Assembly (NCBI GenBank): GCA_029990175.1
Contig: JARKIP010000005.1
Span: 47,712,001-47,776,000 of the forward strand
Length of the DNA stretch: 64,000 bases
Origin: Petunia secreta
Lineage: Eukaryota > Streptophyta > Magnoliopsida > Solanales > Solanaceae
Reading direction: 5' to 3'
Part shown: positions 11,624-23,702 of the stretch, one piece after another
How the letters are laid out: each line of letters opens with the position of its first letter
How positions within the stretch are numbered: position 1 is the stretch's first letter
The notes under the pieces: model-generated
Databases searched by the model: none
What the model saw: only the letters and a program-made list of their open reading frames with translations
Told to the model about the DNA's origin: nothing
Made by a program: the position numbers and the translations under genes

Positions 11624-12909
11624 TGATCACTTCCAACTATGCCCTATAAAAGGGACTAAGCGGTCACAACAAATAGAGCTCGATACTTAAAGTCCCGAGG
11701 TCAAATCCCATAGAGAACACGACTTCTAGCAGTTAATTTAGCTAAACTATATATATCAACTTCAAAAGGATATCTTTTGTTTGGTTTGGTTCCATCAACT
11801 ACTTAACAAGTAACTAAATAACAAGTATACAAAGGTAGATTTTATTCAAGATATGGAAAACCTAGGATTGATTTCCCCAACTCTTAACTTGTGTTAAAGT
11901 ATTGTGCTATCAATATCCCTTGACTCTTTCTATTTAACAAGTGCTCCAAGTTTAAACTACCCGCTACCGTTAAGTAATCATAACTTTTACTAATCAACTA
12001 TTCCAATTAACTAATGAAGATAGGGAGGAGTATACTTATGGTTAACATTAAGGATCAGTATTCCTAATTAACTGTTTTGACAGCCTAAGCAATGCCTTAG
12101 TCATGAATTTATTCCTATTAATCAAAAGAATAAAGGAGACCATTAATTGGGGATCCTAACAGTTAGTTAGCATGAAATTCATAAACAAAATAGATAGGAA
12201 GAATTAACAAGTTTTATTCATTATACAATAATTATCATCACACAAGCATGTGGAGTGTTAAACCCTAGAATGGATGATTTAGGCACTCATAATCATGTTC
12301 TAAGATAAAAAATAACTATAAGTATACAAAACCACAAAAATATGGATAGATGGATAAATTAGAGCCTTGAATATTTATCTTCTCTCTTTCTTGCATCCTT
12401 TTGACGTAGACTATAGGTAAAAAATTATATTTTGGGGCGTGTTGGATGCCTTTTATAACGTCCCCATAGACCCACACAAGTCAATAATCCAAAATAAACT
12501 CAGAATCAAAACGCCAAGAAATTACGCGTACCGTGTCAGGCGGCGCGTTGCGTGGGCGCGGTAGGGCTTTTTCCTCAGGATCGCCAAAATTCCAAATCTA
12601 TGAAAAACAATTGTGTCGTGTATCGCAAAACGCGGCGGGACAAGCATAATTTGCTGCTCTTCCACTTTTCTTATTATTTTTCATCCACACCTTGATTTCT
12701 GGTCAAATCTCGGGCTCTAACTCAGACTTCAAAACCCTTTATATTTATAAGTTTTGCTCTAGGAATGACTTATGTCATTAATATAATTCCTACGACATAA
12801 ACACATTAAGTAAGAGCAATTTTCTTCAAAGTACTAACAAATATCACAAATCGAAGCATGAATAGGAGGCAAACGTATAGAAAATATAGCATAATCTAGC
12901 GTCGTATCA
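11624..12909 (-). repeat. 5' LTR of Athila-like copy A
   Basis: 1,286 bp; the minus strand starts TGATACGACGC and ends GTGATCA next to the PBS. Its left part matches 63,299-63,640 of copy C and its right part 63,641-64,000; copy C lacks about 340 bp in between. The right end abuts the TRIM-like element at 12,910. Confidence 0.8.
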
Positions 12910-14011
12910 GCTGACCCCTTCATGCCAAAGTAGCTAGGTCCTCACCAAGTTGCTCGTTGAGCATCCAAACATGTTTTCAGCGCCCTCAACTCCTTCCTAG
13001 CTCACGACCTCAAATCCCCTCCATTCTAGGTAAACTTGAACATTGTGCAACTCCTTACCTTGACTTCTTGTGAATGGTCTTGATGGCACAAACAAATCTT
13101 GATCATTCTAGACTGCATCATTAACCTTAAGAGTGAACTGCTAACCATTCTTTCAAAAGCTTAAGCAGATAAAATAGGCTGAACCTAAATTTTATAAGCC
13201 CTCTTTCAGTAGGCACGGCTTAACATGGGCCGCATGCTAGATCAAACTCGGTCTATACCCCCACTAAGGCCAACCCGAGGCATATACCTTCTCGAGAGGT
13301 AGACCCATTTTTGGGCTACATCATTCCCCTTTCTTTTTGGAAAGGTTCAACTTTGAACCTGCACATGGTATAAGTGGGATTCGAACTCGGGACCAGCTCT
13401 AATACCAACTTATGTAATAAAAACAAGAACACATAGGAATGAGACACAATTCAAAATTGAGTCAATGCAATAATTAGAAACTAGTCTAATTACCTCATTG
13501 ATTGAATTCAAAGAGCACCTACGCTAAGCAACAATCTTCAAGAGAACAAGTCCCTTGCAAACTAAATGCTCAAAATAGGAAGTTGTTCAATTGAATGTCA
13601 CCAAAAGAAAAAATTCACAAAGTCTTTGTTGAGAGAGCAAAAAAGTACGTATGTTTCTGATATCAAGACTAAGTAACGAAAGAAGTGATAAAATTAGCCA
13701 CAAATTGGCTTGAAAGCAAGGCCACACAGCGCCATATGTGTAAACAAAAAGGTCAAGTAGACTAAACGTGTAATGGTGCTCGTTGAGAGTGACAAGTTGT
13801 TGCTCCTCTATTCTAAGTGTTGCTTCTCTATCCCAAGCGCTCTTCAACATGATCGTTGAGCTCCTAAGCTTGCTTCCCGAAAAAGTAGTAACCAACACAT
13901 CCTCTCCCTTCCATACTAAGGGAACGTGAACATCATGCAACTCCTTAGCTTGGCTTCTCGTGAACTGTCTTTATGGCACGAACAAATCTTAGATCAATTT
14001 GGAATGCATCA
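12910..14011 (-). mobile_element. TRIM-like element, 3' LTR cut by the Athila-like insertion
   Basis: On the minus strand, a putative 5' LTR (13,413-14,011, starting TGATGCATTCC) is followed by TGGTATTAGAGC (13,397-13,408), the initiator-tRNA-Met PBS of plant LTR elements with one mismatch. After only ~290 bp of interior comes a second TGATGCA start (13,120) with sequence matching the first LTR for about 90 bp. A direct repeat, a PBS and no coding capacity are the marks of a terminal-repeat retrotransposon in miniature. The two LTR copies are quite diverged and no clear PPT is seen, so this is a moderate call. The GTTCGAATCCCAC beside the PBS resembles a tRNA T-arm. Confidence 0.45.
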
Positions 14012-14350
14012 GTCCGTTATCACTATATAGTATGCCAAGTCTGGGTGCTCCTTTCAAGTAACATAAGATCTGCCCTAGAGCTGCCCAATGCTTGATTGTA
14101 GGTGCGAACATGATCTGGCTAACAGAGCTTACTGAAAAGCAATGTTTAAACGAGTCACAGTAAGATAGTTTAACTTTTCAACTAATCTTCTGTATCTCTA
14201 TGGATCATTAAAATAATCACTATAATATTTCATAAACTGCATATTGGGAACCATTGGAGTGGTGCAAGGCTTGGCTTGCAAATTTGCAATTTCTACAAGT
14301 AGGCTAAGGACATACTTTCGCGGAGAGCTATGGACTAGAATCTTGAGGTC
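14012..14350 (-). pseudogene. copia reverse transcriptase C-terminal fragment
   Basis: Translating the minus strand gives RKYVLSLLVEIANLQ, then TTPMVPNM, then RYRRLVEKLNYLTVTR and HWAALGQILCYLKGAP. These are successive landmarks of the thumb and connection region of Ty1/copia RT. At least three stops and small frameshifts are present. It is a relic; the TRIM-like element adjoins it on the left. It cannot be the same copy as the RNase H relic at 15,911, because the order on the minus strand is wrong. Confidence 0.8.
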
Positions 14351-14684
14351 GGCCACCCACATTGATTGTGGTGGGTACTGACCTATCTTTCTTTAAAGCT
14401 TTAAGACTTCTTTTCAAGTTTTGGGCTATGCCCCTTTATCATATAAACTCTAGTATGCTCCATCGATGGTATACTGACGACATGCTGGGATTTGAGTACT
14501 TATTTATCTTTTATATGATTCCTTCCGCAGTTAAGCTTTTAGTGTTCTTATTATTTGAAGGATTCATGCTTTCAACACATAATTTATTAATTTCAAAAAC
14601 ATAAATCAGAGAACTTACATGTTATTCTTGTTAGCAGAAGCAGTAGCATTTTTACCACGATAGGAATTACTGGTCGTCGGTGGT
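14351..14684. other. Unassigned spacer
   Basis: AT-rich sequence with a plus-strand open frame (14,362-14,604) that shows no recognisable motif. I see no repeat terminus or RNA gene in it. Confidence 0.4.
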
Positions 14685-15910
14685 TGTCACATTCTTAATA
14701 GAGCAACACCTCTTTCCATAATTTAAACACTCAATATCTATTAGTAAGAAGTATGAAGAGCAGTAGAGAAAATGCACGTATATTTATTTGAGTGTTTCAC
14801 TAAATATTTATAAAATTATATTCAGTACTTGTCCTCTTATATGATTCTACCAGGTAACTTTTTTTTTTAACCTGGATAGACTTTAAGAGCACCCTTTTAT
14901 GGGTGGACTCATAATTAGATAAACCCAACATCTCCCACTCACACATAATGGGAGTTCTTTTATAATGTGAGAAAAACATTCTCATCTCATCATTACAAAT
15001 ATTCATACAGTGAAATAGACCATGCGACCAGCATACTGTGAGAACTACATGCTATACATCTGTTAAGAGTATATAGCGATTATAAAGTATGCAATACCCT
15101 TAGATCATATGTATCACATTTTCATATCCTCTCAAAATATCAAATATCATTATTCTTTGTATTCACAATTATAACAAGTTATAACTGGTGCACCTGTTAA
15201 TATAAATTAATGAGATTTCATTAATGATCTTCCTCTTCTCATGATTCTTTTAATATTAGATCAACTGCTTTTCTAGATATGCCCCGCCAGACCGCATCCA
15301 TTTTGATGGTCTTTTGGAAACACAATAAGATAGCTAACATTAGACTAAGTCTCAAATATCTGATTGGAGTCACCGAGGGTACACATTTTGAGTCACCATA
15401 AAAGCTCTGGGTCTTACACAACAGTAAGTTGAGATTAAACTTATGTTAATCCATGGTCGACATTGCACACATGTTATGAAACACGTGCTACAATATTTTT
15501 TTACTTTATATATGTCTTTATAAAGAATGTTGTATATATGAAATTCAGACACCATAAGTATCTAAATTTGAGTTCCTTAAAATCACATCTAGCTCACAAA
15601 GTAGACAAGGTGAACATCCTTTCACCTTAATAAACTAATGTCATTGTTTAAGCGACATTAGTGATTTTAAGCATATAGCTCTTAAATTATCCATTTGATA
15701 ATTTTTTTTCTTAAAATCAAGTCTCATCTCCACTTATCACTAAGATAAGGAGGCAGTTGCCTATATGAGAAGACCAACCTCTTGTCTACCCGACATACTA
15801 AAAATAAAATTAAACAATGTGCTAAACACTCAATAAATTATGAATATATATATGTAAGTCATCTTTATTGATTATCAAAGAACATATTTTTATGTGAACA
15901 ACTGAATTTT

Positions 15911-16043
15911 TGGCTTCCATCATAGATACTACACATCATTGTCTCTTACTCCTCCATGATATACCATTACTAAGTAAGAAGACATATCCTGAGGTATACT
16001 TTCTCTCATCTAAATCTCCTCCATGATCAACATCAGTGTATCA
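15911..16043 (-). pseudogene. copia RNase H fragment
   Basis: The minus strand translates to YTDVDHGGDLDERKYTSGY and then a decayed SKKQ..V..STMEA-like segment (KRQ-stop-CVVSMMEA). In copia RNase H these are the first catalytic Asp block and the E-A block. It lies 60 bp from the Tat/Ogre-like terminus, so the upstream part was probably displaced by that insertion. Confidence 0.8.
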
Positions 16044-16094
16044 AACTAAAATTATGAGATTCTCGGAATCAAAACTTGACAAGTTAAAGGTGTG

Positions 16095-16099
16095 CCAAG
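16095..16099 (+). repeat. Putative 5' target-site duplication of the Tat/Ogre-like element
   Basis: The five bases ccaag precede TGTTGACACCC. The matching right-hand copy is not available because the end of the 3' LTR is lost. Confidence 0.35.
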
Positions 16100-17094
16100 T
16101 GTTGACACCCAATTTTGTCCCTCATTTTTCTAAAAGTTGGCTATATTTGATCTAAATGTGTAATTTGACTTTTTGCTACATTACATACCCTATTTCTACG
16201 AGATGCTGGGAATCCCGTTGCATTAGAAACCATGCGTTTACGTGTGTTAACTTCTACTTATATATTACATACTTAAATGTGGCTATATTACGTAGTTTTA
16301 CATTATTTAGACTATTTGTCAAAATGTTATTGTTTGTTCAATTTTAGTGCATTTATAACACTTAATAATTATTTGTAGTTATTTCTACTTAATGAATTTA
16401 ATTTGACTCTAATTATTCTTTATGTGTGTTATTATATATATATATATATATATATATTACACCCTTAGTTAAAATATGTTCAACTAAAATACCTCCATTC
16501 CCATTTTAATTTTTCATATTTGAATTCTTTTAAATTGTTACAAATGTTTTATTCCATCTCGAACCTAGACAAAGAAAGGTCCCAGTACATCCTTTACATA
16601 TCTCTTTTTTTTAAACCAATCCAAGTTCATCACTCCTTAATCTCTTGTAATCTCCCAAAATCTCTCCTTAATCTTCCCTTAATCTTCCCTTAATTTTTTC
16701 CCAATCTCCTCCCTAAATTCCACACCTAAATTCCTTAATCTCCTCTCAATTTCCAACAGCTATCTTTCCCCAAATTTGGTATATATGCACTGGTGCAAGA
16801 TAACACCAACATCACATGCACCTCACCTCTCTCTTTGTCTTATTCCCTTCCATCACACTACTCCATATACAGTACAAATTGCAAATCATTACAGACACAC
16901 AAACAAAAACGGGCAAAATAAAGGTAGTGATATACAGACCTCACCCCCATACAACTTCATCATCTACTCCAAACAACTACACCCACCTATATACGAACCC
17001 ACACACATCCATACATTCATGACCCATATCATCTCCACCAACCGTGGTGGAAACCACTGCCACTACTCTACATATAATACACCACCCTCTAAAG

Positions 17095-17472
17095 AAAAGG
17101 GGGGATCTGAATCAGGGGAGATCGAAAGGGGGGGGATCTGAATCAGGGGAGATCGAAAGGGGTTTTAAACAAGCGGGTCAGCGGCAAAAAGGGATTAGTG
17201 ATGGCACAATCGCCGGAAAGCAGAAAAACACAAGATCCCCACCACCAGAAAATTACCCCCCGCGTCTGATTGATTTATTCAATGTTCTCACCGGGATTAT
17301 TTTTTGGCGATGTTATATTTCTGCTCAATCTTACGAGTCACCATTCCTTGATCGATTGCTGAGATTGAACGGGAATGGCGGAGTCGTAGCGACACCGCTG
17401 GCGTTGCTCCTCCTCCTTCCTCGATCTTGGTGTCGTGTTTCTGATTCTTGTTTCCGTTCGACGACTGTTTGA
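17095..17472 (+). other. Open frame inside the 5' LTR, shared with the 3' LTR
   Basis: The frame encodes a Gly/Glu/Arg-rich segment, then SPPPENY, then NGNGGVVATPLALLLLLP and ends SDSCFRSTTV. The corresponding frame in the 3' LTR (within 38,510-39,172) keeps the same C-terminal ~90 residues with substitutions. No ATG opens it here, while the 3' LTR copy does have one. This may be just a transcribed leader with few stops. I know of no protein like it and give no function. Confidence 0.3.
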
Positions 17473-18122
17473 TTGAGTTTTCGTACCTTGCTCTGAGTTT
17501 CTACGTTTTTTCCTTGGCTTTTGTTGCTGTTGACTCATGTTTAAGACTTATCATTTACGTGCAATGTTTGTTTTGATGTATACTGATTCAATCTTTTGAG
17601 TGCAGGAAAGTTTGGCCTATATGACATCTTATGGACCCATCCATTGCACAATGTTTGGACTGATTCTGAACATATACTACACTATAAAGGCCAATGACGT
17701 TTGGAGGCCTACAACAGTCCTGTTACATTTATACCGTCCTGTATCTCCAAAAACAATAGGCGATGACGATATTTAATTTGTAAAGTAAGTGATAGTAGAG
17801 TGGTGGGATTGGAAGTACTTGGCATGGCAAACCGGTCTGGGCTCCGTGTTTGCAGCCGTATCGACATCCCTAAACATCTATTTGATTGCAATACACTGAT
17901 CTGAGCATACACTTTTTTAAAATCCATTTTTTATTTTATTTTATTATTATCAGCACTATTATTTTATATCACTATTGCTGTTATTAATATTATAATATTA
18001 TTCTTACTATTATTACTATTACTAATACTATTATTAATTACAATACTAACTCATTTTTTTAATATTTTTGCGAGGATGAAAGACGGTTTATTTTTAAAGG
18101 AAACAATTAGAAGAAAAGAACC

Positions 18123-18577
<455 letters not shown>

Positions 18578-19153
18578 GCACTAACTCCTTTTCGTATCTG
18601 TTGCAAGATACCTCTCGGCAAAATTGTTAAAGAGGATGCTATTGAAAATAATGAATAATTTAACCCTATTAACATCTCTTATACCTTTTACTTTTGTTTC
18701 ATTACTTATGTTTATATATATATATATATATACACTAACTACTTTACTTTTATTTTGCAAGGCACCCTTGGACGAAGCTCACTAAAAGAGAAGAAATGAA
18801 TACTTATTTTTATATGCTATTACTTGTCTCTAAATTTGTATACTATAGTTTAATATTCAAATATTTTATTGCTTAGTTAGTTTAATCATTTACTTTAGAA
18901 TCCCAGTTATTTAGTCTGGCCGATAACCACATTTGGTGGAGCCTGAGAGGTGCCTAACCCCTTCCTCTCGGGTTTGGTTCATAGACAAATTTCGAAATTA
19001 ATTATAAAATTAGCTAGAAACAAAGTAGGTGCCCTAATACACCTAGTTAAAAATATGTTAGGTGGCGACTCCAACTCTTTACCCGTGAGTTCTAATAAGT
19101 CGAGACCTATTTTGAGCCTTAACCGGTTTGGAAAAAAATGGGTGTCGATAGAA

Positions 19154-19171
19154 TGGCGACTCTGCTGGGGA
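19154..19171 (+). other. Primer-binding site, tRNA-Arg type
   Basis: TGGCGACTCTGCTGGGGA is three bases beyond the LTR end. Ogre elements prime from tRNA-Arg with closely similar sequences. This site fixes the LTR boundary and the element's orientation. Confidence 0.8.
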
Positions 19172-20899
19172 ATTTCAATGTTCTAACCATGACGAACTTT
19201 AAATTGGGATTCCTTGAATTTATTTTCTTTCTCTTGACTAATATTTCTTTCTTTTCTTTTTGCAGGTTTGAAGTTAGCTTTCTATTTTATATGCATTTTC
19301 TTTTAATTTATTATGTGTAATTGTTATTTTACTTCCTCAACTTCTGGAATTTTTACACTTGCACACACCAAGAACGATTACGCGGACCCCGCTGTCGTTC
19401 CACCTTCAAAGCACTCTTTAGGGAAGGTTTGCAAAATTAGCCAAATAGCGAAGCTTTTGCCAGTTTGTAAGCTTTCAACTTTCAAGTTGTCCGCTTGGGA
19501 GAAACCTTATCTAGAAAAACCCACTCCTTGATTAGGAAAATACCTCACAACGCTTGCTCCAACGATCTTTCAAAATTCTCCACGAGTTTGTTAAATCCTC
19601 TAATTTAACAGTTTCACTTATAACTTTATTTGTATTTTTTATATATCTTGCATAGTTATTATATACCCCGGACTAACCCGTTTCTTTTGTTTTTCTTTTA
19701 GTTCCTTCTCTTTATCAAAATTATTTTGTGAATTATCTTAACATGTGCATCTTTTTTCAAAATTCACACAATTTAGGAAACATGTGCATTCTTTTTCAGA
19801 ACTCATACATTCATTTTCAAAACTTGTACATTTTTAAACTTGTGCATTTCCTCACAAAATTCCTTTAGGGGGGGAAGACTTGGAATCTATTATATCTCAG
19901 ACATTCCTGCTCCCGAGTCGTCCGCTTGGGAGGATAATAAAGCCCATTAAAGCTAACTCCATTTCTTAATAGCAATGATGGGAATCATGTGTCATGACAT
20001 ATCATTAGCCAACTTGTTCTCAAATTTCATAGGCCAACTTGTTCAAACAATCTGAACAGGTTTTTGACCCCAAAGAGTGTTGAACGTGATTTATTTGCAT
20101 TTGCTTAAAGGATTGAAAGTGCAAATGTGGACCGTTTATTAGTATTGTTCGGCATTCAGTGCCATTCAAAGGCACAAAGGTTACCTAATAGGCGTCAAAG
20201 CCCAAATTGAATTAGAAATAATTGTTTATTCATAAATATTGCATTGTTCTGCATTCAGTGCCATTTAAAGGCACAAAGGTTACCTAATAGACGTCAAAAG
20301 CCCAAATTGAATTAGAAATGATTGTTTATTCATAAACATTGGCATTGTTCTGCATTCAATGCCATTCAAAGGCACGAAGGTTACCTCATAGGCGTCAAAA
20401 GCCCAAATTGAATCCGAAATTATTGCTTATTCATAAACAGCCGGAATTATTCTATATTCAATGCCATTCAAAGGCACGAAGGTAACCTAAGAGGCATTAA
20501 AATCCAAAATTGAATCATAAACGACCGTTTATTCCCAAAGGATTGAATCATTCTGTATTCAATGCTATTCAAAGGCTTAAATGAGAACCGAAGAGGCATT
20601 AAAAGCCCAATTTGAAGTAGAAATGACCGCTTGATAAATGGGATGACACGTAACGCACATTTATCCTTTAAGCATTATATAAAGACTTGACATCCTTGGC
20701 ATGTCAAAAGTCCATTAGCAACTTTCGTCTAAAGTGTCTAAAGGGTTCTCAACCCACAACGACATATATCTTCATATTTTCTGTTGCATTGTTTTCAAAA
20801 GCTTGTGCCGCACGTTGATCATTTTGCTCACAATAAGGCGAATCTTAGGCATTTTTCTTCTCCCTTTTTTCTATCGTCCTTTACCTTTTCCAAAAGATC
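19172..20899 (+). other. Long leader of the Tat/Ogre-like element
   Basis: About 1.7 kb between PBS and ORF1, without a convincing coding region. It includes T-rich stretches, the block shared with 1-900 (from 19,897) and the 101-bp array at 20,150-20,650. The segment at 20,640-20,890 is conserved with 1-240 in inverted orientation. Confidence 0.7.
20150..20650 (+). repeat. Tandem array of ~101-bp units (5 copies)
   Basis: The landmark gcattcagtgccattcaaag and its variants occur at 20,152, 20,251, 20,352, 20,454 and 20,555. Units share 'ggcacaaaggttacct' and 'gcccaaattgaatta'. The last units are the most diverged. Its inverted counterpart at 245-660 shows the array predates the separation of the two elements. 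Confidence 0.9.
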
Positions 20900-22209
20900 A
20901 TGGTCAGTAGAACATTTAACATGGTTGGTGAAATCCCTCATTTACTAAATTTGGTGGAGAAACCTAAGCATAGATCAACAAGACCGAGTTAAAGCAGTGT
21001 TGGGGAACCTGATTTCACTAATAGAGCACATGGCAATGAAAGGGATAGTAGAAGCAGCAGTGCACTATTGGGATGTAGACCGAGCAGTTTTTCACTTTGG
21101 GAGTGTAGAGTTGACACCATTAGTAGAAGAAATAGGCGGTTTAACTCAATTACCATTTGAAAGTGAAGAAGCCTTGATGCCTAAGAACATTACACCTAAG
21201 GAGTTCTTCGAAATGGTAGGGTTTAAGCTCGAATTATGCACAAACAGTATAAGGCAGTCGGGAATTTCTCTGACTTTCCTCTACATCAAATTTGGGTATG
21301 GAGAAGCATTTCATGAATCCGAAGACTATTTCAGCATTAACCAGGTAGATTGGCAAGAGTGGAGGGCACTTTCTTTTGTCACCAGCTTTTTAGGGACTGT
21401 CGTGTTTCCACAACACAAAGGACGAGTTGATGTTTGCATGGTTTCAATTGTTTATGCCCTACTCAAAGACTTTAACAAGAAATACACATTGATACCTATG
21501 ATCATCGCAGAGATGAACCGTGCTTTACAAAGTTGCAGGAAGGACGCTGGTTTCTTCGAAGGTTACAATTTTCTTTTACAAATTTGGTTGATGGAGCATT
21601 TGCAAAAGATAGATAGCACAGAGCAAGCTTTCCTTTCCATACAAAGTGAATACTACATCTTGACTCATACCGCCCGCATGGACAACACTCTTCAGAAGTG
21701 GGACCAACAAACAACTGCCAACGGTAGGCACCACATGTTCAGTCAGTTGACATCCGAAAGTATACAATAGATGTTTGATTACTTTCCCAGCACCACAGTG
21801 ATGATACAGTAGGAAAGGGACTGATTTCTCATCTTAGTGGGCTTTAAAGGAGTTTACATATACACTCCTTTAAGGGCACTTAGACAAGTAGGAGAAAGCA
21901 AAAAGTACCCCAAATTGCAGATATCAGAAGTTTTCGGAGGAGTGATACCATTCAAAGATAAGATATTAGAACTTTGGAAAAGAAAGACAACTAATGGGAT
22001 TCGAGACTATTGGACGAGACAGGTTCGACGCAGGCTATGATGAAAACTACCCAGTCTGGCTTAAGGAAGACATAGCAAGGGCAGTTCAACCAACAGCAAC
22101 AACAAAAAGGAAAAGAAATGATGATGAGTTAGAAACCGAGTGCAAGAAGCTACGCAAACAATTGGTAAGGGCACGAGGGAAGATAGCAAATAAGCAAAGT
22201 TTGGTCTAA
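20900..22209 (+). pseudogene. ORF1 of the Tat/Ogre-like element (DUF7745-like)
   Basis: An ATG at 20,900 (MVSRTFNMVGEIPH) lies just after the leader. After one frameshift near 20,965 the main frame 20,967-21,770 runs DQQDRVKAVLGNLISL, VEAAVHYWDVDRAVFHFG, SVELTPLVEEIGGL and DYFSINQVDWQEW. The pattern 'W-D-x-x-x-x-x-F-x-F-G-x-x-E-L-T-P-x-x-E-E' is typical of the plant retroelement domain called DUF7745. The rest continues in two further frames at 21,837-22,209 (YTPLRALRQVG; RFDAGYDENYPVWLKED) and ends in a Lys/Glu/Leu-rich coiled-coil segment (ECKKLRKQLVRARGKI). Ogre elements carry an extra ORF of unknown role before gag; this fits that position. A stop at 21,768 and frameshifts make it inactive. 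Confidence 0.7.
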
Positions 22210-22859
22210 GCAAAGAACAAAGAAAAAGGAAAATGAAGCAGTAAGGCAGAATTCCTGACAAAACACATAGAGTCTATTGGTGTATGGGCTAACGAAGGAA
22301 TGAATGCTGTGGCTCACAAAGGAATAGGGAGAAAGGAAGTAAGGCTTGGGAAATGTTGAAGAACTTCACATTTAACATATCCCGGCTCTTACCTAATGCA
22401 GACAACATCATTTTTCAAGGAGACTCATCGGGGGCAAGCTTGTCCGAGGGAGACTCGTCCAAAGAAGAAGAAGAAGAATCTTTTGGGGATGAATCAGCAT
22501 GAAAGATGTTCACCTGGCCATGATCTAATCTCCTAGCAATGTTTTCCACCTTTTGCACTATGACAATATCAGCCAGTGTAACAAAAGTCCAATAAATGCA
22601 ATATTATCTTTTAGGCTCCGCTTTTTGTTAGCAAACGAAATGATACATATGGCACAAAGCGCTTTTCAAATCATCGTGCGTAAAATGGTCCTTCACATTA
22701 TAGGACGCATTTCTTATTTGATATGTGTGCATTGCATGAATTTGTGTATTGTTCTAAGTCTTTTTCTACCTAAGCGAATCCTTTCCCGAATTCAATCTCC
22801 TGCCAAGGCACTTCCTCTCCCTACTCTACGCCCAAATCCTGATATCTAAAATATTTCGC
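22210..22859 (+). other. ORF1-gag interval
   Basis: Decayed sequence, open only in short stretches (for example 22,553-22,849). It probably contains the end of ORF1 and the beginning of gag, but I cannot fix domain limits. Confidence 0.4.
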
Positions 22860-23697
22860 ATGTCCAAACTGTCTCTAACTCACCTACCAAACTCAAAAAT
22901 CGATTACCCAAAAGGTTGGATCGAGTTGAATACCACGACAAAAGATACGATTAAGCAAGTGCACTTGTCAGGGATTTTCCGAAATAAGGAAGTTTTTCAC
23001 AGCAATTCCCACCAGCCCTCTCCTCTCTCTATAATATTTCCGCTGCACTACAAGCTACTAATAAGGCTATCCAGTTTGGAAATGTGAGCCTTTTCAAAAA
23101 GAAGAAAGATGAAGTCTCTTTCTCTGCAACCATTCAAGACCCTACCTTTCAGCCACCATTATAACGCTGCCACCATTTTATCCTTATCCTCACATATCAC
23201 CTGAATATCCCATTTACAATACTCAGCCCACTCGACCTATATTCCACATCCCAGCACCAAATCGTCCACCATACCAGCAAAACACTCGACCCAACTACAG
23301 AAATGCACCACCATACCCTCTTATGCCTCGCTCTGATGCAAATCAAAGACCGAAAAGAAACTACACTCTACTAGCCGAATCCCACACTCAATTGTTCGAG
23401 AGATTGGAAACTGCCGGGCTTATTGTCCCATCACCTCAATTGTTTCAGCAAGAAGTATGCACATGGAGAGAAAATTGACAAAGTAAGAGAAATGTTGGTC
23501 AAACTCAAAGGCACTCACCTTAATACCTTTTGACACCAGTGCTCGAGGATTACTTTGTTGCACCTGCCTACACAGTCACACCACCTGCGCCACATGACTT
23601 TGATCTAAAAATTTTCCCGGTTGGCTCTTGCCATGATCTAAACAACAATCAAAAGGCTAGTGGAAGACAATAAGAAATTGGCAAGCAAGGGATGTAG
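22860..23697 (+). pseudogene. gag remnant of the Tat/Ogre-like element
   Basis: Segments in shifting frames give KIDYPKGWIELNTTTK, then a Pro/Tyr/Asn-rich linker (PNRPPYQQNTRPNYRN), then LLAESHTQLFERLETAG. The last motif, usually PLAESRTQLFERL, is characteristic of gag in this group of plant gypsy elements. It ends at the Sirevirus insertion; sequence on the other side (33,410 onward) continues the element. Multiple stops show it is dead. Gag would form the particle core and bind RNA. Confidence 0.6.
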
Positions 23698-23702
23698 CAA
23701 AG
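23698..23702 (+). repeat. Target-site duplication CAAAG, left copy
   Basis: caaag directly precedes the Sirevirus 5' LTR and recurs at 33,405-33,409, directly after its 3' LTR. Confidence 0.95.

Larger units (their letters stand above)
8214..12909 (-). mobile_element. Athila-like non-autonomous LTR element, copy A
   Basis: A 1,286-bp 5' LTR at right, a tRNA-Asp-type PBS (TGGTGTCGTTGCCGGGA read on the minus strand), a 2.8-kb interior and a left-truncated 3' LTR make up the element. A GTGTGG-type polypurine stretch (minus strand) adjoins the 3' LTR at 8,812-8,824. Only a short ORF (10,937-11,500) is seen inside, with no gag knuckle, protease, RT or integrase, so it depends on a partner for movement. 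The left LTR stops at about 8,214 in all three copies, so that loss predates the duplications. Confidence 0.75.
14685..16099 (-). mobile_element. 3' end of a copia element
   Basis: On the minus strand the order is RNase H remnant (15,911-16,043), ~1 kb of non-coding sequence, a polypurine tract GAGTGGGAGA (14,931-14,940), then a short LTR starting TGTTGGGTTT at 14,930. The PPT/LTR junction is a classic Ty1/copia form. The LTR may end at 14,685 (TGTGACA), giving about 246 bp, but no second LTR is present to prove this. The 5' portion has been removed at 16,100, where the Tat/Ogre-like element begins. Confidence 0.65.

Noticed and set aside
13360..13420. tRNA-like box B (GTTCGAATCC) suggesting a SINE or tRNA gene
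   Set aside because: No cloverleaf or box A at proper spacing and no poly-A or target duplication; the PBS/TRIM reading explains the location better.
20150..20650. Regularly spaced repeats resembling a CRISPR array
   Set aside because: Whole ~101-bp units repeat, with no short repeat plus unique spacer pattern, and the context is a plant retroelement leader.
22553..23087. Two possible small host genes on the plus strand
   Set aside because: They lie inside the Tat/Ogre-like ORF1-gag interval, and the second overlaps recognisable gag text.
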